A stretch of 64,000 nucleotides of DNA from Corticium candelabrum (Eukaryota > Porifera > Homoscleromorpha > Homosclerophorida > Plakinidae). This document shows, one piece after another, positions 35,373 through 47,088 of this stretch. The translations under genes and the position numbers were made by a program. The first letter of the stretch is position 1. The number at the start of each line of letters is the position of its first letter. The stretch spans positions 7,603,733-7,667,732 of the forward strand of contig NC_085085.1 in NCBI RefSeq assembly GCF_963422355.1, in the 5' to 3' direction. Under the pieces are notes generated by a model that was given only the letters and a program-made list of their open reading frames with translations, ran no database searches and was not told the origin of the DNA.

Positions 35373-35428
35373 CACGCACACACATACCATCCATCTGTCC
35401 GTCCATCCATCCATCCATCCATCCATTC
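35306..35428. repeat. (CA)n and (CCAT)n microsatellites
   Basis: About 65 bp of CA dinucleotides, then a short interrupted CA/GC stretch, then about 40 bp of CCAT units. Confidence 0.97.
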
Positions 35429-36009
35429 CATTTGCTGCTTGTGCTCCATGAGGATACAGGAGATGCAATCCAAAATCATCAAGTCTACACTGCTTGAGGT
35501 CTGTTTTGACAAAAATGCTGGAGATTATGAAGACCTTTTTTTTTGTCATTTCTGAGGCTCTTCTCTTTGTTTTCTGCTTCCTAGTTGAAATGCTCTGCGT
35601 TACGTTTGATGATGGAGCGCTAAGAGTTACACTCTTCAGCTTTCTCCCTCCAGGGCTCCAACAAGTTACACTGCTTGAGGTCACCAGACACAACATCATT
35701 CCAACAACGCTTCTGTCCACCAACATTGCATTTGCGAACAACAACAGCAAACACAAGAAGCTACTTGGGTAAGCGATCATTGAACATCCTTGAGAGGTGC
35801 TCAAGAAAAACAAAGGCAATGTTGTAGTAGAATCAATGAAATCCTTTGCTGTTAGTTTGGCCATCTTGGGTATCGTAGTGTGACACTTTTGTTCCCTAAC
35901 CAAGATCCCCAATATACTTTGAAAGAACGAATCACAAGCATTCAAGATGACAAACACAAGGCGGCAGTACACTCGAGACCATACAGCAAGGTTGGACTTC
36001 AGTGCACTG

Positions 36010-36047
36010 TCCTCTCTCTCTCTCCCTCCCCCTCTCCCTCCCTCCCC

Positions 36048-36116
<69 letters not shown>

Positions 36117-36134
36117 ACACACATGCACACACAC
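36010..36134. repeat. (CT)n/(CCCTCT)n then (CA)n microsatellite
   Basis: Pyrimidine-rich run of CTCT and CCCTCC units to about 36081, followed by CA dinucleotides to about 36134. It lies just beyond the stop codon of the LRRC27-like gene, in its 3' flank. Confidence 0.97.
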
Positions 36135-36144
36135 AAGACTTTTC

Positions 36145-39100
36145 TTACTTCATTTTCTGCTCTTTCTCTGCAATCTTCCTTTTCTGTTTGGCCACTTTTT
36201 GTATCCTCACTTTTTCCTGACTTCGAGCTTCCTGTTTTGACCCAACCAAATTACCAACAAAACGCATTTCAGCTTGTTTATGGCCTTGATTGGAACCATC
36301 AGTAATTCTAGTTCTCCTTACAAACGGTTCTTCCTTTTGCTTCTGTTGAGATAAGTGGAACTTTTTCTGAGAGATGGAGAGTACTTGTTGTGGCTTTGTT
36401 AGAGACTTTATTGGTGTGAGCTGTATTCGATGTGTAGTTGGTAAAACAAGCATCTCCTGGTCTTGGTCCCAAAAGAGTGATATGGGTTGGTTACCACACT
36501 GATGAATGAGGTGTGACAAAGACTGTTTAAATCTGTTTGGATCTGTTCTGTGACTTGTTGCTTTAGGCGAATATGATTGGATATGTGGCACAGGTTCAGA
36601 AGACTGTACGCTGAGAAGATTTTGCAAATACTGAAGTATAGCCTATGAAAAGATTACAATTATGTCACATCAAAAATTATAAAATTGAGGTAACCCATTT
36701 GCCTTGTTTGAATATATACGTTTTTCTTGACCATGCACATGCATCCATTTGAGTCAACATGCATTTCTCTGTTGCTTTCTGCATGTGCATAAAGCCTTTT
36801 GCAAGTTGTGCACATAGTAATGTTTGAAGTATTGCATAAGGCAGCCTCGTATCCGGGTCCTCACGCATGGCTAGAGAAGAAGGCCTGGTAAACCGTTTTG
36901 CATGTGTGCATATATTACCCCAAATCAGGGTAATAGAGGTGTGTATGCACACATGCAAACTGACATCTGGAACTTCGAGCCAATTGAAGCCGCTGTATTA
37001 AATGGTATGGCTGGTGAAGGAAATCATGTAGTGGCATTCCAGTATCCTTTCAGTAATGTAGACCTCAAGGAGCAGTGGCGTGTAGTTCTACATCATGTGT
37101 AGAGCAAGAAAGACATTTTCGTCCGGATACCAATCGTGGCAGGATACGGAAAATTTACCGCGAAGGACTAGGCTTATTGTAAACTCCTGCCACAAAACCA
37201 CAATGTGAATGCTCTAGCTAAAACATCTTTCAAAATTGGATTACTGTACATTGAATCTCTGTGTGTAATGGCTTCATCAGTATTGAGCACGTCAATTGTC
37301 CTGTCATCCACACACCTTTGCAGACAGTACTGAATGGGGTGCTGCTTTAATTAATCAAGTTTCAGACAACCTCAGTTTCGCACACATTATCCCGATTTCA
37401 GGGTAATTTATGTGTGCATGCGATAACGTGTACCAAGCACTCTTCTCTGGCCACACAAGAAGGCCTGTTCCTCTTTTGACTCAAATTCTTTCGATCCCAA
37501 TGAAAATTTGAAGTTTTTGTCTTCAGCTGAGACATTGAAGTTTCTGGAATAAGTTTTGCTCATTTTTACACAGTCTGTAAAGTCTAGTCATTTTCATAAA
37601 TGTTTTCAATCGCAAAAAACACAAGATAAATTCGTCTTGGCAAGATTTCGACGTTAGGCGTCGTCTACTAAGCCTAAATATTGTCTGCACTGCTATGGAA
37701 ACAACCTAAGAGCTTTGGATGTCAGATCAAAATTCGTCAGCGCTGTCAACCAAACCGTACTCCACACATCTCAACGGTTAGATTCGATGCTCTCATGTTC
37801 ATGTCTTACATTTGTCCGATGCTGAAAATGCAGTGGCACTAGTTTTTCCATTGAAGGAAGACATTGCATACTTTCAAACAGCTCTGCATTGGTTGTAAAT
37901 GTCAAAATCCCATTGAGACGAATTCGTTCAAATGGGATTTTGGCACCTAGCATGTTCTTCTGCAGGCAAGACACGACGAAACTACTGACATTAAACGTAT
38001 CAAATGACAACATTGCTTTCATGGTGGCCATTGAAGCTTGCGGAAGTTAAAAGAAACACAAAGCCATATTCTGTTATCCTTGTCGACCAGACCGTAGTCG
38101 CGCCTCTTGATAACTGCATTCGATTTAATTCATGTGCATAGCTTACATAAGTCTAACAATGCTTAAAAAATTGCTCTAGTTTTCACAATTGTAAAAAATC
38201 ATTTGGTACTTTGAAACAGCTCTGGATTTAGTCGTAAATGTCAAAATCCCATTCAGACATTCGCATGTAAGATACGACAAAACAGTAAGACGCTAAACAT
38301 ATCGAATCACAACATTGCGGTCACGATAGCCAATGAAGATTGTGGATGTCAGAAAAAACCAAAGCAAGTTCTTGTCCTTGTCGACCAGATCATACTCGGG
38401 CCTCTTGACGACTGCATTCGACGTTTCATGTGTCTAAAGTTACGTCTACTCATGCTGAAAATGCAATGGCAATAGTTTTCACAATAATTATTGTAACAAG
38501 TCATTCTGTATTTTGAAAATTTCCAGATCAGTCATAAATGTCGAAATCCCATTGAAACAAATTCTTTCAGATGGGATTTTTATACATAGCGTACGTAATC
38601 TTTTGCACATAAGATACAAAAAATTTTCACAAAAAGTCTGATGCTAAACATATCAAATTATGGCATTGATTTTGTAATGGTCTTTGTAGCTTGTGGAAGC
38701 TAATCAACCAAAAGAGTTTTGCTATGTTTAGCTTTGACTCGCTGTAAGTATTACTTTTAAAGGAATATCCAGTGCATTGATGGAGAAATATAAATTAATA
38801 CAATATATTTGTTATTTCTCTCATATTTATATATTTGAAACTAATTTTAGAAATTTAAAACAGCATATTTTACTTATCTGAAATCATGATTCTAAGCCTA
38901 CATTGCTTATTTTCTATGTAATTCTATTTCTTACCAAATTCGTTTGTAACCCATGTACAGTAACACAATGATGAAAGTCAATATATGGTAAACAGCATGC
39001 ATGAATTTGTATTTCTCAGTCTCCTGTTTCTCCCATTCACTGCATAAACGCATCAAAGTGGTAGTTCTTGCCAAACTGCACTTGGTTTGGAAATACCAAG

Positions 39101-42100
39101 TACTAGTAAATTGGCTTTTGGAAACTTGACTCCCATTATTATTGTTTTGCTTGTTGAATTTGTTTCTCTGTGTCTTGAAAATTAAGTGATTTAACTTAAT
39201 TATGCTAGCAACTTAGTGTGCAGGCAAACACTAATTAACTCTATTTAGAAGTCTGTTGGGAGTATTGATAAAATGCTGTTTTTCATTCTGATGTCATTTT
39301 AGGTTGATCCTAAATTATAGTAACTTAATCAATGAGGAGTCATGATCACTTGAAAAATTGTATGTGATTTTAATTAAATTGAAATTTTTGGCATCATTAC
39401 AGTAGACCTACGACACGCACATGAAAGCATCAAATTCCGACAAAATGAATGAGTGTATGGTTTGTACAGTCAATACGGTATGTACCAAAGTCTCATTCGA
39501 ACAAATTTTGCAAAGTATCAAATAACTTGTTCCTATTGTGAAAACTAGTGCCTTGCATTTTCAGCATTGGGAGTTATGCACATGAAACACTGAAGAGGCG
39601 TGAGTATGGTCTGGTTGACAAGGACAAAACGCTTTGATTTTTTCTGACGTCCACAAGCTTCAATGGCTTTCATGACAGCAATGTCATAATTTCGATATGT
39701 TTGGCATCGAACGTTTTGTCGTATCTTACATGCAGAGGAATACACTATGTACCAAAATCCCATTTGAACAAATTTGTGTGAATGAGATTTTGACATTTAC
39801 GACTGATCCAGAGCTGTTTCAAAGTACCGAATGACTTGTTACAATTGTGAAAACTAGTGCCATTGCATTTTCAGCATTGGTATACGTAAGCTATGCACAT
39901 GAAATGTCAAATACAGTCGTCAAGAAGCGAGAGTACAGTCTGGTCGACAGGGTAACTGAATCTCGCTTTGCATTGTTTGACTTCTACAAGCATCAATGGC
40001 CACCGTGAAAGCAATATCATAATTTGATACGTTCAGCATCTGATGTTTGTCATGTCTTGCGTGCAGAAGATCACACCAGGTCTTAAATTTGAATGAATTC
40101 ATCTGAATGGAATGTCAACATTTCTGACCGATCCAGAGCTGTTTCAAAGTACTCAGTGACTTCCTTCAATTGTAAAAACTAGTGCCACTGCATTTTCAGC
40201 ATTGCCAGATGCTAAGACACAAACATGAAAGTGTCTATTAAAATCGTCGAGATGCATGGAGTACAGTCTGGTTGACAGGGCTGACAAACTTTAACTTTGC
40301 TTTTCTGACACCCAAAAGCTCTTAGGTTGTTTCCATAATAGCACAGACAATATTTAGGCTTATTAGACAATGTTTAATGTCAATATCTTGCCAAAACAAA
40401 TTTGTCTAGAGTTTTTCTGCGATAAGACGTTTATGAAAATGACTAGACTTTGCAGAATGGGTAAAAGTGAACAAAATCTGTATCTATTCCATTCAGAAAG
40501 TTTAACGTCTCAGTCAAAGACGAAAAAACATCAAAATCCCATTAGGACGAAAGATTCTTCCCAGTCCCATTTAAACGAAAGAATCCCAGTCAAAGATGAA
40601 CAGGGGCAAAGTGGTCCAGTTGAAAATTTGCAAGCTCACACACATAAATGCACATGCACAAAAGCTAAGTCTCTTAATTCTCATGTTTGCTTTCTTTAAA
40701 ATGTCAGTACTTACGTATGTATAAACTCGGACATGCTAATAGCCTATCTCATGAAAGATGAAACTTAATGTTGTGAGTGTGGTCCTTCTCGATTAATTTT
40801 TGGATGATTTTAGACTTCAAATCTATCAAGTTACTAAAGTCCATTCCCGAATAGAAGAATACGTGGGAAAAACCCGTATCTCCTGAAGCAGACGTCCTAG
40901 TGAGTTGATTCCAACATCATTGGAAAGCTCACAAGAAGGAGGTTCCAGTTCAGTTAATGAATACGGTGATTGGTGCTTATTACAACACAATTACTAACTT
41001 GCTGTATGACACGCGCTTGGCCCTGCCCTACTCTTCCATTTACACCAGGTATCAGATAACTTCAAAGTCACCGCTACGATACCCACTACTTGAAAGCTGA
41101 CGCGGACGTACCTTGAAATATTGATTGGTAAGTAAAACAGCTGTAGCTAGCAAGCTTATGTAGTTGAGGCATTGGTTGACTCTTTGAAAGTAAGTTTATA
41201 GCAAAACATTTCTATACTGGAACCTTTTATTCCACTAGCTACACCCATCTCTGCTCTTCAATTCCTTATCTATTAACCACAGTTCCCACGTATTCTCCTA
41301 TTCGGGAATGGACTTTAGTCATATCTTGGTGGTAGTGTAATCATGAGATGACTCCGGTTTGCCTGACTATTGTGCTCCTCAAACCCAACTTTGGTAGACT
41401 TGTTAGGTTACTACATTATAGAATTAGCAAAAGAAAAGATAACCCATTTTTGCGAAAAAACGCTATAGCCAGAAACCAGAATGAACAGGTATGTGAGCTG
41501 TATGCATTCCGATCGGCTAGGCTGCAGGCACTTGATATGAAACTGTCTACAGTAATTAAATAAAAACTTATTTAATCAGCTATACCCTATTTCAGAAGCA
41601 ATCAGGAATGGTCCATTGGTGAAACCACATATATTGAAAAGTGGTCCAGTTTCAACTGGACCAACCAGACCAATGACTACATCCTTGATACACAAGACTG
41701 GATACCGCTATTGAGTATAAATAATTATGTCATTACCACAGAAACTGTCACCGCTAGCCGCCACTAATAATAAGATGTTGAGTTGAACATGAAGTGCATC
41801 TTTTTCATGCTAAGCCTGGATGTCAGTAAGAGTACTTCTGCCTATGATGTTCGTCAAAACTCGATCAGGTTACCTTCAGCTCTGTAGCCAGCAGTGAGCA
41901 AACTGGATTTGATGTGCTCATTTAATCTAGTTCAGAGGTGTTGTCTACAGCTCCACATGATGCTGTTCACTGTTAGAAAGCAAATGCAGTGAATGAACTT
42001 GGCTTGAAGCAAAAGTGTTGTTCACTAACATTGGATAGAAAAACAAATTTACCAGTGCACCTGTCCTTTTCCTAAAAAATGTTACCAAGTCCAACAATAC

Positions 42101-42910
42101 TTTGGAATGGCCTTATCTTATACAGGGTGTCCCAAAAGTCTCATCCCATAGGAAAAGTATAAATGAAAACCACAAGGAGATTATTATTATGCCTTGGTGT
42201 GCATACACAATGGTAGCCTCGAACTTCCAGACCAGAGAGCACGCAAAATGCGAGAACTCTAGTCTGGACCAAGTCAGTACTAAAATGATTTCGGAAATAG
42301 CCTTCTAAGCGAATCAGCTCCTCATAATTGTAAATTGTAAATTGTAAATTCTGATTGGTTTAGCAGTAATTGGTTATGCTAAGTGCACTTGCGCTGATTG
42401 CGTGCGTGTGAAATCCGTGTGGGCGGCTAAGTGCACACCAGAGCCGTGATGAAGACTCTGGTACACGCTCACATCTTAGTTTTAGTTTCAGCTTCAGTTC
42501 TTTGATATTTTCAAGCTTGCGGTGACAGGACATGCACAGCAGCGTTGCTAGACCATCACCTTTGACAACTGGTCGAGTGGTAGTCTCGCCAGTCGAGCGG
42601 CTTGACTAGCTAGCGGTCTGCCAAATAATCAGAGAGTCATCGTTTCATGCCGTCCACCAAGATATCGCGGCAAACACTGCAGACATCTCTTCTTTATTCG
42701 TGAGGTCTCATGGCATTTACAAATGATATGTTGATCTAGGTAAAACGATCCTACGCTGCTAGACTACCATTTAGCATAGCTATTGATAAATACTTCCGAA
42801 ATCATTTTAGTACTGACTTGGTCCAGACTAGAGTTCGCGCGCTCCCTGGTCTGGAAATTCAAGGCTAACACAGTTGAGGCATACGGTAGTCTGCTGCTGC
42901 TGCTGCTGCT

Positions 42911-42998
<88 letters not shown>

Positions 42999-44683
42999 CA
43001 AACAAACGTCATCTCACATGACTGCAAAGTACGTGAATAGTCTGTAGTCAAAGTACAGTAATAAGAGTTATACGGGACATGATATCTTTCATAAGTACTG
43101 TACTCATGCGGGTATAATACCATTGCACATGTGTTGAGATGTGGTACAGCACAAGCACAACCTAGACTAACATTTCCAACCTAATAAATGACAGCCAAAA
43201 TCACCAATAGCAGCTAGTACTATCTCCATAGATCAAAACACATGCATACAACCATTGGAGGGAAGTCATATGAGATGACAGCATTGTTGGTGGTAAATAT
43301 AGGGTGTATTTAATTTGCTTCTTCTGCTCTAGTGGAAAAGGCTAGAAAGTCACATGACTGATTCTGTTCTTTGCTTTCCCACCTTCTTCTGAAAGTGTTA
43401 GTAAAACTGCAAGATCTAGCTCTTCTCGCCTTAGGATGGAATAACTAGATAAAAGATATATCGAGCTCAAGTACATGCATTTGACAACAATGAAATTCAT
43501 TGTAATGACACGACAAATTAATTTTTTTCCTTCAGCTTCATTAATTGTTATTCTCCAAGTCAATCAGCAACAGCAACACTGCTTTAGCAACCATTTTCAT
43601 GTCTACTGCACCCCGATGCTAATACTGCACATTGCCATGCAAACCCTTTTAGAAACTCTTCTGCGTATCTTTCATAGGTAGGAACTGTGGGCCAAAGGAG
43701 TCATGCCCTCAATAATTTTCCTTCCTCACTCCATTACTCCAAAAATTTAATGCAACAAAGCATGCATAATTATGCTGAAGAGAGATTGTATTGCTTGGTC
43801 ACAAACTTCGTAAACTCCTACACGTACGTCTTTGATGCAACTCTTCTGCAATCTTCTGATATAACTGATGCAATAGCGAATGCATGATCAAGCTTTTCTA
43901 TCCACTCCTATAATTCCAGAAGAGCAGAAGTACCAAAAGAAATGTATACGCACTGTACTCATTATTCTAGCTTACACTCAGATTAGAAATTGCACCCATT
44001 ATGGCATACTTCATCCACTCATAGGCTAGAAATTGTTAAAAACGTTTTACTTTAGTAATTAAATGATTGATGCAATTCAAACCATATAATCCGTTTTTGG
44101 TTTTCTGATAAGTAACAATGATGTCTGTTTACAACAACCATGCAATGTGTACACATGTCACGTACCTTAGTTCCCTGTTCAACAACATGCTTTGGTGGAT
44201 CTGTCAGAGGATTTCCTGCAAGATTCAATCCCGACAAGCTTGTTAACCAACCAAGTTCTGCTGGTAAAGTAGTGAGGCAGTTCCCTTCCAGTAAAAGTGC
44301 CTTTACATGCCTAGAAAATAGTAAGGATAAAATGAGAACAGATATCTAATGAACGACAACCCAAGCAACCTAAGAGATCCAATTGAAGATGGAAGCTCCA
44401 CCAGTCGGTTGTTTCTCAGATCAAGCCACCGTAGATTGGTAAAATAATCGAACACATCAACAGGTAAATTAGTCAGCTTGTTGCCCTCCAAATACAGACA
44501 CTAGCAAGACAACTAGGGCTTAGCATCACGTCTCTTTACAAAGATTTAGTTCTGTACCTCCACGTGCTTAGCGCTGTATAGTTCTTGTGGCAAGCTAGAT
44601 AAGTCTGTACGACTTAAATCGAGAGTAGGAGACGACAGAGTTACAGAAGTGCAGATCAAATTTTCAACGTCCACTGCGGCCAT
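36145..44683 (-). CDS. LRRC27: LRRC27-like leucine-rich-repeat protein, four exons
   Basis: Exons: 44558-44683 (ATG at 44681-44683, donor GAG|GTACAG), 44370-44500 (acceptor TTGCTAG), 44166-44310 (after a 59-bp intron; donor AAG|GTACGT) and 36145-36642 (acceptor TTTTCATAG, stop at 36145-36147). All joins are in phase and give 299 residues. The N-terminus reads SPTLDLSRTDLSSLPQELYS. Leucine-rich repeats follow: LYLEGNKLTNLPVDVFDYF, TNLRWLDLRNNRLVELPSSI, VKALLLEGNCLTTLPAEL and LTSLSGLNLAGNPLTDPPK. The block VVEQGTK then AILQYLQN is created by the third splice and resembles the end of the LRR domain in LRRC27. The C-terminal 150 residues are Gln/Lys-rich, with a probable coiled coil (KVRIQKVAKQKRKIAEKEQK). 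Human LRRC27 is longer, so exons could be missing. Its function is not firmly established. Intron 3 is 7.5 kb and full of repeats. Confidence 0.75.
36843..37465. mobile_element. MITE in intron 3, AGCCTCG-like left end
   Basis: Inverted ends: left GCATGGCTAGAGAAGAAGGC then CTGGTAAACCG at 36865-36895, matching the complement of 37400-37465 (TGTGGCCAGAGAAGAGTGCT and so on), and then continuing through GCATGTGTGCAT and TTACCC..CAGGGTAAT. The left flank begins AGCCTCGTATCC, like the hairpin MITE family, but the right tip lacks the matching GAGGCT. The right edge abuts the large foldback at 37463. Confidence 0.6.
37463..40605. mobile_element. Large foldback element with tandemly repeated arms
   Basis: Two arms of about 1.2 kb in inverted orientation around a roughly 700-bp AT-rich centre (38710-39400). 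The outer parts pair over CCTGTTC..CTTTGAC, GTCTAGTCATTTTCATAAA and AAGCCTAAATATTGTCTG. Inside, each arm is built of about three diverged units of roughly 330 bp. Each unit repeats CTTGTCGACCAGA(C/T)C, GCTGAAAATGCA(A/G)TGGC, CAAATGGGATTTT and CAGCTCTG. The open frames inside have no domain. It fills over a third of intron 3 of the LRRC27-like gene. Confidence 0.75.
40833..41319. mobile_element. MITE with ACTAAAGTCC ends
   Basis: Inverted ends of about 37 bp with two or three differences: ACTAAAGTCCATTCCCGAAT then AG(A/G)AGAATACGTGGGA at the left, its complement at 41283-41319. Interior non-coding. Target duplication unclear. Confidence 0.8.
41320..42214. other. Intronic, no recognisable element
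   Basis: Part of intron 3 of the minus-strand LRRC27-like gene. No exon or inverted-repeat pair seen. Confidence 0.4.
42215..42866. mobile_element. AGCCTCG-family MITE, copy 2
   Basis: Inverted ends of about 85 bp: AGCCTCGAACTTCCAGACCA through GTCAGTACTAAAATGATTTC at the left, the near-perfect complement at 42785-42866. The flanks ACACAATGG and ACACAGTTG could be a decayed 9-bp target duplication. Interior non-coding. Same terminal signature as 25302, 46014 and 49010. Confidence 0.8.
42912..42995. repeat. (GT)n microsatellite preceded by (CTG)n
   Basis: About 84 bp of GT dinucleotides with a short CTG run at about 42889-42911. Confidence 0.98.
42996..44165. other. Intronic, no recognisable element
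   Basis: The splice-donor side of intron 3 of the LRRC27-like gene. Open frames at 43342-43887 carry no domain, and no splice pair supports an additional exon. Confidence 0.4.
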
Positions 44684-46013
44684 GGTAACACGATACAATT
44701 CGGGAACTTGTCAAAAGTAGGCTGATAGGTCCCGTACAACACTATATCGAGTTGTGCCTTGAAATCCAGACACTTCCCCAGTAAGATTTTAGCATGCTCA
44801 TACTGACTACAAATGAAACTACAAGCAGAATACGTTATCATGTTACTTTCTTCACCATTTACACTGATGTCCAACTGGTAATGACTAAAAGTAGCTAGAA
44901 CTGATAGACAGCATTGTAAGCTGGTAAAAAACATCGTAACTCTGATAAACAAAGGTCACAGCAGTTGCACTAGAGCTTGAATAGCGTTATGGTTTGGTAG
45001 CTACAGAGTAGCGTAGACACGTCGTTCATTTGATCCAACCTTCCAAATCTGTTAGATAGTCTGTAGAACCTTCTTCACATCTAACTAACTACACATAGTC
45101 CAAAATACTAGGCTCGTAGCTGCCAACTGTCCCGGTATTCGAAGTCATACACACGCTCCGTCTTGATTCTAGTGATCTGTCGAGATATTTTCTGAACCGT
45201 GGCCTAGCTAGTGGCTTCGGTTATCTAGGGCACATGTGTTGTATTAAATTCAGTCGGTGCTAGTAAATAAAGTATCCGTGTTAAATTCAGTCGAACGTTA
45301 TCTACAAAGTCTCTGCTAAATTCTGTCTGGCTTTGAAAAATGTCCTCAATCAGTTAGGTCTAGACTTTTTAACACGCGTACCATTTGCTCCGACTGTTTT
45401 TAACAATGCACACTGTTAATTAAATTTAGTCAGATAGCGCGCGTTAGACGTTAAGCAAAATGGCCGCTTCTTTGTTGAACTGTCCAACAAACATCCGCTC
45501 TCATTGCTTTGTAGGGTAAGATGCAAGACCTGTTTTAGTTTTACGAGTTCAATTCGTGAACCAGCTATATAGCTAGCTGTTCTAGTCAATTATGTATACA
45601 CAATCTACATAGCTATCTAACTAACTAGGCTTCACTAGCTAGACAGTCGCACATCAGCGTAGTACGCTCCTGGTTTGTGTTGGTTACTGCGACAAGATCA
45701 GGGAAGTTCCAGACGATATTTCGGATTGCTTGTGTAGACGTGCGCGTGTCAACCGGACTTTCACTAGATATCTAGAGACAAATTCTAGCTAGTCTAATAC
45801 TAGTAGAGACGAATTCGAACTCTGCAATGAAACCGCTAGAAAGATCTAAAGTATAGCGTTTCAAACGCATTCTCTAGCACGGACTAAATTATTCTAGAAC
45901 TAGTTGCACGGTATCCATGGGCGCCTCGCGTTCGCGAGTAAACACGTCCGTGTTGTAAAGGATTGATTGTAGTATGGGACGTGTGAATAGTTGACTGTGG
46001 GTGGCATTCAGCT
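44684..46013. other. Upstream region of the LRRC27-like gene, no other gene seen
   Basis: Probably holds the promoter and 5' untranslated sequence of the minus-strand gene. A 98-codon frame overlapping the start (44656-44952, minus) is in a different frame from exon 1 and shows no domain. Confidence 0.4.
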
Positions 46014-46121
46014 AGCCGCGTCCCCAGACTCTCTCGCTAGTCTTGTCCGGTGCCCGTATGGAGTTGTTATACGGGCACCGGACAAGACTAGTCTAGCGCG
46101 AGAGAGTCTGGTAACGAGGCT
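46014..46121. mobile_element. AGCCTCG-family hairpin MITE, copy 3
   Basis: A near-complete hairpin: the arms CCAGACTCTCTCGC and TAGTCTTGTCCGGTGCCCGT pair with their complements at about 46069-46111 around a nine-base loop (GGAGTTGTT). The tips read AGCCGCG at the left and CGAGGCT at the right. The flanks CATTCAGCT and CATTTGCT resemble a decayed duplication. Confidence 0.8.
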
Positions 46122-46763
46122 ACATTTGCTCTATAGAGCAAGGTCCCAGTGTAACGGAACCTTCTGACATTGTCTTGAGGCTTGAGAAGTGGTAGTGGCT
46201 TTACTCTTAGCCGGTTGTCATGGTACTGTGTCTTTTTGGCTTTTTCTGACTGAAAATATCCATTTAATTGGTTTCAGTCGTGAGGTCTGTGGGCGAGCAG
46301 CTAGCAGATGGCAGTGTGTTCCTTCAGTATTTGAAGGTAAAAGGTTGATACCTTAGAGTGGAGTTGTCCTGTAATCGAGGAGCGTCTTTTGTTTGGCTTT
46401 GGCTTTCATCCAAAGTATTCTCACTGTCTGGATAGCTCTGTCTGCTTCCCCATTGCTGTGCAGATAATGGGAGCTGCTGGTGATGTGATTAATCCCATTA
46501 CCCCAGAATTCCTTGAAATTGTATCAGTCATCACAGCAGAGAAGCGTTGGACAGGTGTAGTTTGGCAAGTATGTGAAGTCGATCACTGTCAAGTAAAGAT
46601 ACACCTCTGAATAAGCGCCTGGGATGCTTAATCAGGCACAAATGTCAATCAGCTTATAAATATAAATATCAATCTGTTTCATTAAGGACAAAACTAGAAA
46701 AGAAGTACAAGAAAAGGCACTACAGCTAAATTTGTCTCTAACTTAAAAATAATTTTCAACCTA
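46122..46763. other. No recognisable gene
   Basis: The open frame at 46389-46610 (plus) has no recognisable domain. The right part is the 3' flank of the dehydrogenase pseudogene. Confidence 0.4.
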
Positions 46764-47088
46764 TCATAATCCACCACTAATTGTCATAGTCTCTCCCCTC
46801 ATAAACAGACAACTGTCTGAAGATAACCAGTAAACGGCGACGTTTGCAACCTCCTCAGCACTGCAAATTCTACCCACAGGATACCATGCATTCGTTAGTG
46901 CTTGCCACTCTGGCCATTCTTGGGTAAATCTCTGCACCATTGGAGTTGTTGTTGCAGGACAAACTACGTTCACTCGTATGCTTTGTTTGGCATACTCCTT
47001 TGCTGCTGTCTTAGTAAGACCAATCACATCCCATTTCGATGCGCAATAAGCTCCAAATTCAGCCATCTCCGAGCAATCAGCTGTGCTA

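Larger units (their letters stand above)
35206..36144. other. No firm gene; microsatellites and 3' flank of the LRRC27-like gene
   Basis: Contains (CA)n at 35306-35370, (CCAT)n at about 35387-35428, and a CT-rich then CA-rich run at 36010-36134. A plus-strand stretch at 35655-35770 has splice-like borders (CTCCAG and GGTAAGCG) but no partner exon. The word ACACTGCTTGAGGTC occurs twice (35487, 35669). Confidence 0.5.

Noticed and set aside
35655..35770. Plus-strand exon with CTCCAG acceptor and GGTAAGCG donor
   Set aside because: No partner exon and no recognisable domain.
37771..40699. Short open frames in the large foldback
   Set aside because: They recur because the 330-bp units recur, and they show no domain.
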